From NCBI GenBank assembly GCA_040508085.1, contig JBEVNO010000115.1, positions 1-15,181 on the forward strand: a DNA stretch of 15,181 bases, read 5' to 3'. The position numbers and the translations under genes were made by a program. The stretch is from ZC4RG30 sp040508085. GTDB taxonomy: Bacteria > Pseudomonadota > Gammaproteobacteria > Steroidobacterales > Steroidobacteraceae. Below the pieces are notes generated by a model. That model was given only the letters and a program-made list of their open reading frames with translations, was not told the DNA's origin and searched no databases. Shown here piece by piece: positions 5,582 through 13,942 of this stretch. Position 1 is the first letter of the stretch. The number at the start of each line of letters is the position of its first letter.

Positions 5582-8152
5582 GTGCCGGACAGCCACCGCG
5601 CGGCGGCGCTGCGGCTGTGGTGGGCGCGGCACCAGCAGGCCGCCGGCCGCAGTGTGTGGGCGAGCCCCGCCATCTTCACCTGGGATGCCTTCCTGGCCCG
5701 GCAGTGGCGCGCTGCGGTACAGCGCGGAGCGACGCCCGCGGCGCAGCTGCTCTCCGCCAGCCAGGAGCGCGCGCTGTGGGAGGCGGTGCTGCATGAGCTC
5801 GCCCCCGACAGCGCCGAGCAGGGCTCGCTGGCGGTGCACGCTGCCGGCCTCATCCAGGCTGCGGGCCGCGCCACCCAATCACTGCTGATCCTGTCGCGCT
5901 CCGCGGTCAGTGATGAAGAGCAGCTGCTGCTGCATGCCATCACGCGCATGCAGGAGCTGTGCGCCGCGCGGCAGCTGGTGTCCCTGCGCGTGGCGTTGCC
6001 GGCCGCATTGCAGTTCCTGGCTGCGGTGCCGGCGCCGCTCATCGTGGGGCAGCAGGGGCTGACGCCATTGCAGCAGGCGCTGCAGCAGCAGTGCTGGGGC
6101 GGCACGGAACTGCTGCTGCCGGCGGCCCCAGCCCGCGCGACGGCGCCAGTGCTGCGGCGCTGCCCGAGCCTGGAACAGGAGATTGCTGCCTGCGCCGAAT
6201 GGTGCAGCGAGCGGCTGCGTGCGGATGGCCAAGCGCGGCTGCTGGTGATCTCGGCCTGTGGTGAGCCTTCACTGGGCACGCAGGCGGCACTGCTGTGGCG
6301 CCACCTGGCCCCTGCGCAGCGCCACGACGACGCGCTGCGCAACCGCCTGCTGGGGGTTGAGGGCGGCGAGCCGTTGCTGCATCAGGCGCTGGTCGCCGAT
6401 GCACTGGCGGCGCTTGCGCTCAGCGCCACGGCAGTCGACAGCGAGCTCTTGTTCACGTTGCTGCGCAGCCCCTATTTCGCGTTCGGCACGCCGACGCAGC
6501 TGTGGGAGCTGCAGGGCTGGTTCGAGCAGCGCGGCCTGGCACGCTGGGATGCCGCGTCACTGGGCGGGGCACTGCGCGCGGCGGCTGCCAGGCAGGTGCC
6601 TGCGGCGGCAACGCTGCTGGCGTGGATCGAGCACTTGCAGGTCGCGGTGCCGCCAGCCGGCGAGCGTGGCGCGGGTGAGTGGGCCCAGCGCTTCAGCGAT
6701 GCGCTGGGCATGGCCGGTTTCTGCCGGCAGCCCGGGCTCGACTCCCGCGAGCAGCAGCGGCTGTCGCGCTGGGGTGAATTGCTGGATGAACTCACCGCTC
6801 TGGATGCCGTGCTGCCTCCGATGAGCGCGGCACAGGCGCTGCGGCGGCTGCAGCATCTGGCGGCGTCCACACGGCACCAGGCAGCCTCGGGCGATGCCGC
6901 CATCACGCTGTCGGACCAGCTGGCCGACCCGGTGGTGGCCTATGACGGCATATGGGTGATGGGCCTGGCAGAAACGCGCTGGCCCGCGCCGCCGCGGCCG
7001 GATCCTTACGTGGCGCTGTCCGAGCAGCGCCGCTGCCTGTGGCCAGAGTCTGGTGTCACGCAGCGGCGCGAGCAGGCAACGTGGGCGTTGGCGCGCTGGC
7101 AGCACAGTGCGCGCGAGCTGGTGCTGAGCTACGCCGAAATGGAAGGCGACCTGCATCATCGTCCGACCTCGCTGCTGGGGCAGCCTGCACCGGCATGGCT
7201 GCCGCTGGCTGCCGCCGGCAGCGCCGACATCACCGGCCTGGCCAGCAGCGCGCATGACGACCGGCTGCGGCCGGTGGCGCCGGAGGCATTGGCGCGGCCG
7301 CTGTCTGGCGGCGTGGACCGGCTGCGCATCCATCAGCAGTGTGCCTTCCACGCCCAGGCACACTGGCGCCTGGGCGCCCGGCCACCCGAACCTTTGTCGG
7401 ATGGCATTACCGCGTCGTTGCGCGGGCGGCTGCTGCACGCATTGCTGCAGGGCCTGTGGCAGGAAATGCGTACGCAGGCGCGGCTGCTGATGCTCGACGC
7501 CGCCGCCGAACAGGCGTTGGTGGCGCGCCACTGGCAGGCAGCGTTGCAGGCGCATGCTGAAACAGCATGGCTGCCGGCTGCAGTGCTGGAGCGGGAGCGC
7601 CGGCGGGCGCTGCGGCTGGTACAGCGGGTGCTGGTACTGGAGCGCGCGCGCGCGCCGTTCGTGGTGGAGCATTGCGAGCGTGCCGTGGAGTGGCAGCACG
7701 CCGGCGCACGTCTGCGGCTGCGCATCGACCGCATCGACATGGGCCAGCAGGATGAGCGCCTGCTGCTCGACTACAAGAGCGGCGCCGCCGGCAGCATCAA
7801 ACTGCAGGACGGCGAGCTTGAACCCCTGCAGCTGGCGCTTTACGTGGCGGCGCTGGCCGCGCAGGGCGAGACAGTGGCGGTGGCGGCGCTGCTGAGCCTC
7901 AAGCCGGAGAAGCAGGTGGACCTGCGTTACACCGGCGTGGCCTACGCCGAGGGCATGTTGCCGGGCACGCGCGTGGTGGAGGACTGGGATGCCACCGCGG
8001 CACAGTGGCAGCGCGGCCTGCAGCAGCTGCTGGAAGCGCATCTGGCCGGCGCGGCGCAGCTGGCCGATACGCTGGCGGCCTGCCGGTTCTGCGCGCTGCC
8101 CGCGCTGTGCCGCCGCGCCACGCCCGAAGATGTGGAGCCTGTGGATGAGTGA
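5582..8152 (+). CDS. AddB/RecC-like helicase-nuclease subunit with PD-(D/E)XK iron-sulfur nuclease domain
   Basis: From the GTG at 5582 the product is 856 residues. The C-terminal quarter is a clear AddB-type nuclease: acidic residues D716/D719 in LRIDRIDMG, D730-Y-K732 in LLLDYKSG, and Q750...Y754 in LQLALY. Four cysteines, C587, C834, C837 and C843, are spaced like the iron-sulfur staple of AddB. The N-terminal two-thirds is a decayed helicase fold with no Walker A, so this subunit probably does not use ATP. This matches the poorly studied proteobacterial 'probable DNA repair protein' family that travels with a UvrD-type helicase. The likely role is resection of double-strand breaks before RecA loading. 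Its stop overlaps the next start by eight bases. The true start is uncertain: homologous-looking sequence (IIAAIEAGRSILVPDSHRAA) begins upstream of the GTG, with no ATG, GTG or TTG in frame. Confidence 0.88.
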   Translation: MPDSHRAAALRLWWARHQQAAGRSVWASPAIFTWDAFLARQWRAAVQRGATPAAQLLSASQERALWEAVLHELAPDSAEQGSLAVHAAGLIQAAGRATQSLLILSRSAVSDEEQLLLHAITRMQELCAARQLVSLRVALPAALQFLAAVPAPLIVGQQGLTPLQQALQQQCWGGTELLLPAAPARATAPVLRRCPSLEQEIAACAEWCSERLRADGQARLLVISACGEPSLGTQAALLWRHLAPAQRHDDALRNRLLGVEGGEPLLHQALVADALAALALSATAVDSELLFTLLRSPYFAFGTPTQLWELQGWFEQRGLARWDAASLGGALRAAAARQVPAAATLLAWIEHLQVAVPPAGERGAGEWAQRFSDALGMAGFCRQPGLDSREQQRLSRWGELLDELTALDAVLPPMSAAQALRRLQHLAASTRHQAASGDAAITLSDQLADPVVAYDGIWVMGLAETRWPAPPRPDPYVALSEQRRCLWPESGVTQRREQATWALARWQHSARELVLSYAEMEGDLHHRPTSLLGQPAPAWLPLAAAGSADITGLASSAHDDRLRPVAPEALARPLSGGVDRLRIHQQCAFHAQAHWRLGARPPEPLSDGITASLRGRLLHALLQGLWQEMRTQARLLMLDAAAEQALVARHWQAALQAHAETAWLPAAVLERERRRALRLVQRVLVLERARAPFVVEHCERAVEWQHAGARLRLRIDRIDMGQQDERLLLDYKSGAAGSIKLQDGELEPLQLALYVAALAAQGETVAVAALLSLKPEKQVDLRYTGVAYAEGMLPGTRVVEDWDATAAQWQRGLQQLLEAHLAGAAQLADTLAACRFCALPALCRRATPEDVEPVDE

Positions 8153-11100
8153 CAGTGCTGCCCGCGCCGCGGCGCTGGAGATCGGGCAGCACACGCTGCT
8201 GCAGGCACCGGCGGGCTCTGGCAAGACAACAGTGCTGGCACAGCGGTTCCTGAAGGCGCTCGCGGCGGTCGATGATCCGGAGGAGGTGCTGGCCATCACC
8301 TTCACGCGCAAGGCCGCAGCGGAGATGCGCGAGCGCGTGCTGCTGGCACTGGAGGATGGCCTGCCCGCCACGCAGGCCGACCGCGACACCTGGCAGGCGC
8401 TGCGCGGCGAAGTGCTGGGCCAGGCGGCGACGCGCGGCTGGCAGCTGGCCGAGCTGCCGCAGCGGCTGCGCATCCAGACCATCGATTCGCTGGCGCACGA
8501 GATCGCGCGCGCGATGCCGCTGCTGGGACGCATGCAGACCAGCCTGACGGTGGTCGATGATGCGCAGACGCTGTATGCCGAAGCCGCACGCCTGACGCTG
8601 CGCGATGGCGAAGCAGATCCGGAGCTGCGGGCGGACATCGACCTGCTGCTGCGCCGTCTCGACAACAACCAGGACACCGCGCAGAAGCTGCTGGCCGGCA
8701 TGCTGCCGGCGCGCAACCGCTGGCAGCAGTGGCTGGTGGCGCACCGGCCTGAAGCGCTGGCGGACCTGGTGGCCGCCAGCCTGCAGCGGATCGCATTGGC
8801 GACGCTGGCGGAGGCGCGCCAGGCGCTGCCTGAAGAATGGTGGCGGGAAGCGGCGCAGCTGGCGCAGCTGTCATCGCGGCATCGTCGCGAGGCCGGGCAT
8901 CCCGAGGAAGGCAGCTGGTGCGCCTGGCTGGGCGCAGAGGCTTCGCTGGCCATGGACCTGCAGCGCCTGGCGTGCTGGCAGGCGGTCACGGCGCTGGTGT
9001 TCACGGCCGAGCTGGAGCCGCGCAAGCAGGTGAACGTGAGCCTGGGTTTTCCGAAAACCGAGAAATTGCTGAAGGAGCGCTGGGGCGGGTGGCTCGAGCA
9101 GGCCCGGAATCAGCCAGGGGCCATCGAGGCACTGCACCGTCTGCATCGGCTGCCGCCGCCGTGGCTGGGCGAGGACGAGCGCGAGGCGCTGGCGGCGTTG
9201 GCGCGGGTAATGCTGCTGGCCGGCGCGCAGCTGAAGCTGGTGTTCCGTGAGCACGGGCTGGTGGACCACAGCGAGGTCGCGGCCATCGCGCGCCAGGCCT
9301 TGGGCAGCGCCGAGCAGATGGGCGAGGACGTGTTGCGCCACACGCTGCGCGTCTCGCACCTGCTGGTCGATGAGTTCCAGGACACCTCGCCCGAGCAGAT
9401 GCAGCTGGTCCGCGCGCTTACCTCCGGATGGGAGCCGGGCGAGCGCCGTTCGCTGTTCCTGGTGGGCGACCCCATGCAGTCGATCTACCTGTTCCGTGAC
9501 TCGGAAGTGGGGCTGTTCCTGCAGACGCGCGCGGATGGCGTTGGCGAGATACGCCTGGAGCCGCTGCAGCTGACGCGCAATTTCCGTTCGCAGGAGCCGC
9601 TGGTCAGCTGGTCCAACCGGGTTTTCGCGAGCATTTTCCCGCTGCTCGAGAACCGGCGCAGCTCGGCGGTGACCTTCCTGCCGTCGGTGGCTGCACGCGG
9701 TACGGATGCAAGACTCGCGGCGCAGGTGCAGGTGTGGCCGCAGCCGGCCGATGATGCGGCGACGGAGGCGGCCACCATCGCCATGGAGATCCGCGCGCTG
9801 CGCGCGGCGCAGCCGGAGCTGTCGATTGCGGTGCTGGTGCAGACCCGCGCAGTGGCAGGCCCGGTGCTGCGGGCACTGCGTGAGGCGGGCATTGCCACGG
9901 TGGGCGTGGATCTGGCCGCGCTGGCGGATCGCACCGTGGTGCGCGACCTCGTGGCGCTCGGACGGGCACTGCTGGATGCAGGCGACCGCATCGCCTGGCT
10001 GGCCGTGCTGCGCTCGCCGGCCTGTGGCCTGTTGCTGGATGACCTGCTGGCGCTGTGCGCCGCCGTGGGACCTGTGCCACTGGTGGAATCGCTGTCTGAT
10101 CCGGCCATGTCGCAGGGCATGTCTGATGATGGCCGCGCACGACTGCAGCGTATCGGGTCGTTGCTCACTTCGGCCTGGCGCGCACGCGGCAGCCTGGATG
10201 TGGCCACGCTGGTGGAGAACACCTGGCAACAGCTGGGTGGCGAGGCCGCTTGCCGGGATGCGGGCGAACTTGCCACCGCGCGCCAGTATCTGCTGGCGCT
10301 GCGGCGCCTGCAGGAGCGCGCGGGGCGCGTCGAGCCGCAGCAGCTCACCGATCTGGCCGCGCGGCTGCGCGACCGTGGCGAGGCCGGCAGTGCGCAGGCC
10401 GTGGAGGTGCTCACCATCCATCATGCCAAGGGCCTGGAGTGGGACGTGGTGTTCGTGCCCGCACTGGGCCGCATCGGCCGCGCTGATTCGCCGCCGCTGC
10501 TGCATTCACTGGAGCTTCCGGCGGTGGGTGGCGACAGCGACCTGCTGCTGGCCGTGCGCAGCCTCGGCGAGCCGGATTCCTCCGACCCGCTGGCCCGCTA
10601 CATCGCGCAGCTGCGGGACGAGCGCCAGCGCAATGAGCGCCTGCGCCTGCTTTACGTTGCCATTACGCGCGCGCGGCTGCGCCTGTACCTGTCCGGGCAT
10701 GCGCCGCCCAGTGGCAAGGAACAGCAGCCGAAGCCGCGCTCACGCTCGCTGCTGCATCTGCTGTGGCCTGCCGTACGGGATGAATTCAACCCCGCGCAGC
10801 AGCTGTCGGCGGAAGAGGCCGCGCCGCCGCTGCACATGAGCTGGCAGCGTGTGCCGGTGGATTTCAGCTTGCCAGCCGGCGCACTGGCGCCGCAGGTGGC
10901 CTCACTGGCGCGGGCCCAGTCGGAGGCGGACAACGAACTGGAGTTCAGCTGGGTGGGGCCACGGGCGCGCGCCGCCGGTACCGTCCTGCATGCGGAACTG
11001 GAACGGCTGGCGGTGCTGGGCCCGGCGGGCATCGAAGGCGTGGCGTTGCGCGGACCGGCTTGCGCGGCACAGCTGCGGGAGCAGGGCATCGGCACTGGTG

Positions 11101-11477
11101 AAGCCGCCGCGCTGGCCACTTCCATCGTGCGGCGGCTGCGCGATCTGGTCACGGAGGAGCGGGCGCAGTGGCTGCTGTTCGCGCCGCATCGCGAGGCCGC
11201 CAGCGAGCTGGCACTCTCCGGCATTGTCGAAGGCGAACTGCGCAATGTGGTGATCGATCGCAGCTTCATCGCAGCCGGCACGCGCTGGATCATCGATTAC
11301 AAGACAGGCCAGCATGCTGGGGGCGGCCTGGAGGATTTCCTGCGCCGCGAACTGCTGCGCTATACCCCGCAGCTGCGGCTGTATGCACGCCTGGCGCAGG
11401 GCCTGGGGCCCGAGCCGGTGCGCACGGCGCTGTATTTTCCGTGGCTGGGCGAGTTCCGCGAACTGGCAGCGGATTAG
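8145..11477 (+). CDS. UvrD/AddA-like ATP-dependent DNA helicase with C-terminal nuclease domain
   Basis: This 1110-residue superfamily 1A helicase has a full motif set. Walker A is APAGSGKTT (21-29, with K27), motif Ia is AITFTRKAAAEM (50-61), and Walker B is LLVDEFQDTSPEQ with D409 and E410. GDPMQSIYLFR follows with D442 and Q445, then TIHHAKGLEWDVVF around 759-766, and YVAITRAR with R842/R844. A PD-(D/E)XK nuclease domain ends the protein: D1038, D1051-Y-K1053, and Q1076...Y1080. It is therefore an AddA-like motor and nuclease, expected to unwind broken DNA ends with the upstream subunit. The ATG at 8145 overlaps the upstream gene by eight bases and has GGAG at 8134-8137. Longer starts are unlikely because the motor domain begins right after this one. 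The stop codon interlocks with the gspN stop on the other strand. Confidence 0.93.
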   Translation: MSDSAARAAALEIGQHTLLQAPAGSGKTTVLAQRFLKALAAVDDPEEVLAITFTRKAAAEMRERVLLALEDGLPATQADRDTWQALRGEVLGQAATRGWQLAELPQRLRIQTIDSLAHEIARAMPLLGRMQTSLTVVDDAQTLYAEAARLTLRDGEADPELRADIDLLLRRLDNNQDTAQKLLAGMLPARNRWQQWLVAHRPEALADLVAASLQRIALATLAEARQALPEEWWREAAQLAQLSSRHRREAGHPEEGSWCAWLGAEASLAMDLQRLACWQAVTALVFTAELEPRKQVNVSLGFPKTEKLLKERWGGWLEQARNQPGAIEALHRLHRLPPPWLGEDEREALAALARVMLLAGAQLKLVFREHGLVDHSEVAAIARQALGSAEQMGEDVLRHTLRVSHLLVDEFQDTSPEQMQLVRALTSGWEPGERRSLFLVGDPMQSIYLFRDSEVGLFLQTRADGVGEIRLEPLQLTRNFRSQEPLVSWSNRVFASIFPLLENRRSSAVTFLPSVAARGTDARLAAQVQVWPQPADDAATEAATIAMEIRALRAAQPELSIAVLVQTRAVAGPVLRALREAGIATVGVDLAALADRTVVRDLVALGRALLDAGDRIAWLAVLRSPACGLLLDDLLALCAAVGPVPLVESLSDPAMSQGMSDDGRARLQRIGSLLTSAWRARGSLDVATLVENTWQQLGGEAACRDAGELATARQYLLALRRLQERAGRVEPQQLTDLAARLRDRGEAGSAQAVEVLTIHHAKGLEWDVVFVPALGRIGRADSPPLLHSLELPAVGGDSDLLLAVRSLGEPDSSDPLARYIAQLRDERQRNERLRLLYVAITRARLRLYLSGHAPPSGKEQQPKPRSRSLLHLLWPAVRDEFNPAQQLSAEEAAPPLHMSWQRVPVDFSLPAGALAPQVASLARAQSEADNELEFSWVGPRARAAGTVLHAELERLAVLGPAGIEGVALRGPACAAQLREQGIGTGEAAALATSIVRRLRDLVTEERAQWLLFAPHREAASELALSGIVEGELRNVVIDRSFIAAGTRWIIDYKTGQHAGGGLEDFLRRELLRYTPQLRLYARLAQGLGPEPVRTALYFPWLGEFRELAAD

Positions 11478-12211
11478 TTGAAGCTGCCGGCCGCCGAGAG
11501 GCGGCGGCGGCCGCTGGCGTCCGCCGGCCCCAGGATCTCGAGCTGGCTGTCGAAGGCATGTGCCTCGGCGCTGCGCGCTGCCACCGTGCCATCCAGCTGC
11601 CAGCTGCGATCCTGCGCCACGCTGAGCTGCGCGATGACCTCAAACGGGCCGCCCGCATCCTGCAGGTGGCCGGTGAACGGCGCCTGCGTGGCGACTGGGA
11701 AGGTCAGGCGATAACTGCCAAGCGCAGTGCCTGCACTGTCGGCCAGGTCGTTGACGGTCACTTCACCGCTGAGCATCTGCAGGCTGCGATGCTGCATGGC
11801 CAGTTCCACCTGCGCCGCTTCCAGGCGCCCGCGCCAGCCGCGCGGCAGCGCGCCCATGAGTTCGCGGTCGAGCAGGGCACGCGCGGACACATCGTGCAGC
11901 AGGATGTGGCCGCCGCGACGCAGCTCCAGCTTGCCGGTCACGTCGCCCTGAGACCAGGTGAGCGCCACATCTGCATTGACGCGCAGACGCAGCAGAGCCG
12001 CCGGCCGCAGCGTCCATTGCAGCGTGTCGATGATGGCCGGACGCGGCTGCTGGGCAATGGTGAGCCCGAGGCATTGCCCGCGCCAGATGGAACCGCGCCA
12101 GCTGGTACAGGTGACACCCGCTGGCAGCAGGCCGTTGGCCCAGCGTGCCGGCAGCAGCACCAGCATGGCCAGCAGGAATGCGGCCACGCCCAGCAGCACG
12201 ATGCGCTTCAT
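11474..12211 (-). CDS. gspN: Type II secretion system protein N
   Basis: This 245-residue protein starts with one membrane helix (about 4-20, IVLLGVAAFLLAMLVLLPA). It continues with a periplasmic region that opens LPAGVTCTSWRGSIWRGQCLGL; the SWRGSIWRG-type repeat is typical of GspN, where small 'G-x-x-W-x-G' units recur. GspN is an accessory inner-membrane type II secretion protein present in only some bacteria. The start overlaps the gspM stop as ATGA. It is the last gene of the run, and its TAA stop (11476-11474) overlaps the TAG of the convergent helicase gene, leaving no space for a separate terminator. Confidence 0.85.
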   Translation of the reverse strand: MKRIVLLGVAAFLLAMLVLLPARWANGLLPAGVTCTSWRGSIWRGQCLGLTIAQQPRPAIIDTLQWTLRPAALLRLRVNADVALTWSQGDVTGKLELRRGGHILLHDVSARALLDRELMGALPRGWRGRLEAAQVELAMQHRSLQMLSGEVTVNDLADSAGTALGSYRLTFPVATQAPFTGHLQDAGGPFEVIAQLSVAQDRSWQLDGTVAARSAEAHAFDSQLEILGPADASGRRRLSAAGSFN

Positions 12212-12696
12212 GTGGCCGGGCGCAGCTGCACGGAGGCATTGACCAGGCCCGCCGCATCGGTACCGGTAATGTTGGCGGCTTCCACGCGCACGCCCTGCTG
12301 CGAGGACAGCCGCGACAGCCAGCCCAGCAGCAGGTTGAAATCCGCGCCTTCCATGGTGATGCGCATGGCGCCGTTGCCGGTGGGCTGGCTGCCGGTGAGT
12401 GCCTGGGCCAGGCCTGATTCGCGGGCGGTGGTATCGATCACCACGACCAGTGAGTCCTTCGACACCGCTGCGGTGCCGGGCCCGGCAGCGGCCAGTGTGG
12501 GCCCGACCTGGCGCATCCATTCCACATCCTGCTGCTGTTGCAGCAGGTGCGCGCGCGCCGCGCTGAGGTTGCGCTGCAGCGGCAGCAGCACCCACAGCAG
12601 CACGATGAGCACTGCGCCCACTGCGCCGAAACGCAGGATGCGCTGGTCGCGCGCCGCAAGCGTTGCGTACCAGTCGCGCAGTGCGGAGACTTTCAT
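12208..12696 (-). CDS. gspM: Type II secretion system protein M
   Basis: This 162-residue protein fits GspM in size and layout. A short cytoplasmic start contains WYATLAARDQRIL, one membrane helix spans about 22-41, and a coiled-coil stretch follows (RNLSAARAHLLQQQQDVEWM). A small periplasmic ferredoxin-like domain completes it. GspM partners with GspL in the inner-membrane platform of the type II secretion system. Both ends overlap neighbours by ATGA (gspL stop, gspN start), so translation of gspL, gspM and gspN is probably coupled. Confidence 0.9.
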   Translation of the reverse strand: MKVSALRDWYATLAARDQRILRFGAVGAVLIVLLWVLLPLQRNLSAARAHLLQQQQDVEWMRQVGPTLAAAGPGTAAVSKDSLVVVIDTTARESGLAQALTGSQPTGNGAMRITMEGADFNLLLGWLSRLSSQQGVRVEAANITGTDAAGLVNASVQLRPAT

Positions 12697-13940
12697 GTGC
12701 CGCTCACGGTGACATCGACCTGGCCTTCGTAACGCTCGCCACGCTGGTTGCCCGCAGTGACCTGCGCGCCATAGCCGCCGGCACGCAGCGCCTGGCTGAA
12801 CATCTCAAGCGTTGCCGCATCTGGTGCAGCCAACCGCATCTGCAGGGAGCCCGGCTTGAAGTTCAGGGATTCGACCTTGGCTACGGGTACGTTCTGCCTG
12901 GCAGCTGCGACCGCGGCCAGCAGCTGCAGCAGCTCGCCTTGCTGGCCGGCGCCGCCGGCGATTTCCGCCAGGCGCTTCTCCAGTGCGCGCCGCGGCGCCG
13001 CGCCCGGTGCCTGCCCGGGAAAGATGGCGCCATACATGCCGGCGATGGACTGTTCCATGTCGGCGGATGCCTTGCGCAGCTGCCCGAGCTGCCACCAGGA
13101 GCCGATGCCATGCACCAGCAGCAGCGCCAGGGCCACGATGGCGGCGGCGCGCCACTGGCGCCAGGTGGCGCCGCCACTCTGCTGCTGCCGGAACGCGCCC
13201 TGCAGCAGGTTGATGGGCCGTGACTGCGCCAGCCCCTGCGCGAACAGCGCCAGCAATCCGCCCGAGGCGAGCTGCACCTTGCAGGAGGCAACGCGGCTGC
13301 GGAGTGTCTCGATGGCCGCGGCATGGCGCGGCCAGAACTCGGGCGTGGAATATACGGAAAGGTGCACTGTGGCCAGATCAGCGGCCGCACCCAGCAGCAT
13401 CTCCAGTGCCAGCACCGGATCACTGGCCGGGAGCAGCAGCGGCCGCGCCTCGCCCTGTCGCAGCAGCAGCTGCTCTTCGGCCACCACCATGGTGACGTGA
13501 CCGGGCATGACCGGAGCAAGATCGCTTTCGGCGAAGAGCGCCTGCGGCAGCAGCTGCAGTGCGGCGGCGCGTGCCAGCCACTCCTGCATATGGGTGCGTT
13601 CCACCACGGCCACCGGCACCAGGCCGGTCCTGGCATCGCGCGCGCCCACGGCGAAATGCAGCAGCTCCACGTCCTGGGCCAGCTGATCCTCCAGCGCGAA
13701 GGGTGCCAGCTGCAGCAGCCGTGCTTCGTTGCCCGGTGGCAGCGGCACCTGGAACAGCGCGACATCCGCTCCGGGCACCAGCAATGCAATGCGGCGGCCG
13801 GTGGACAGTGTATGCAGGCTGCCGCCGGTGTCGTGGCTGGGCATGGACAGCAGGCGTCCGGACATGTCGGCCGCAGCCCACGACAGCGGCGCAGCCTCGT
13901 GCGCCGGCAATCGCAGCAGCAGCCATTCACTCGTCGCCAT
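12693..13940 (-). CDS. gspL: Type II secretion system protein L
   Basis: This 415-residue protein has the GspL design. A cytoplasmic actin-like domain occupies about residues 1-240, the family marker RPINLLQGAF falls at 241-250, a single membrane helix lies at about 264-283, and a periplasmic domain follows. The cytoplasmic part contains PLPPGNEARLLQLAPFALED (66-84), typical of the region before the GspE-binding face. GspL links the secretion ATPase GspE to the inner-membrane platform and binds GspM. The ATG at 13940 lies two bases after the gspK stop, and its ribosome-binding site (GGAA) lies inside the end of gspK. Confidence 0.94.
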   Translation of the reverse strand: MATSEWLLLRLPAHEAAPLSWAAADMSGRLLSMPSHDTGGSLHTLSTGRRIALLVPGADVALFQVPLPPGNEARLLQLAPFALEDQLAQDVELLHFAVGARDARTGLVPVAVVERTHMQEWLARAAALQLLPQALFAESDLAPVMPGHVTMVVAEEQLLLRQGEARPLLLPASDPVLALEMLLGAAADLATVHLSVYSTPEFWPRHAAAIETLRSRVASCKVQLASGGLLALFAQGLAQSRPINLLQGAFRQQQSGGATWRQWRAAAIVALALLLVHGIGSWWQLGQLRKASADMEQSIAGMYGAIFPGQAPGAAPRRALEKRLAEIAGGAGQQGELLQLLAAVAAARQNVPVAKVESLNFKPGSLQMRLAAPDAATLEMFSQALRAGGYGAQVTAGNQRGERYEGQVDVTVSGT

Positions 13941-13942
13941 CG

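Noticed and set aside
4154..5878. A 574-codon open frame on the - strand opposite alaA
   Set aside because: It lies opposite a gene with complete catalytic residues, is rich in His, Arg and Ala without domain features, and spans the divergent promoter region.
7641..7660. A short alternating GC run (GCGCGCGCGCGCC) inside the nuclease gene
   Set aside because: It is in frame as ordinary Glu-Arg-Ala-Arg-Ala codons and too short to call a repeat or a Z-DNA element with confidence.
6557..9025. An 822-codon open frame on the - strand across the nuclease and helicase genes
   Set aside because: It is antisense to two genes with full motif sets, its product is Arg/Ser/Ala-rich with no recognisable domain, and such shadows are normal in GC-rich DNA.
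1190..10210. Several GCTGGTGG octamers (E. coli Chi) near the helicase-nuclease pair and elsewhere
   Set aside because: They mostly arise from frequent Leu-Val codons (CTG GTG) and occur on both strands, as expected by chance in GC-rich coding DNA; no statistic could be run here.
8871..10505. A 544-codon open frame on the - strand opposite the helicase
   Set aside because: It covers the helicase motifs in antisense, and its His/Gln/Arg-rich product resembles no family.
11168..12712. A 514-codon + strand open frame across gspN and gspM
   Set aside because: The opposite strand encodes GspM and GspN with proper starts, overlaps and membrane helices; this frame has no such features.
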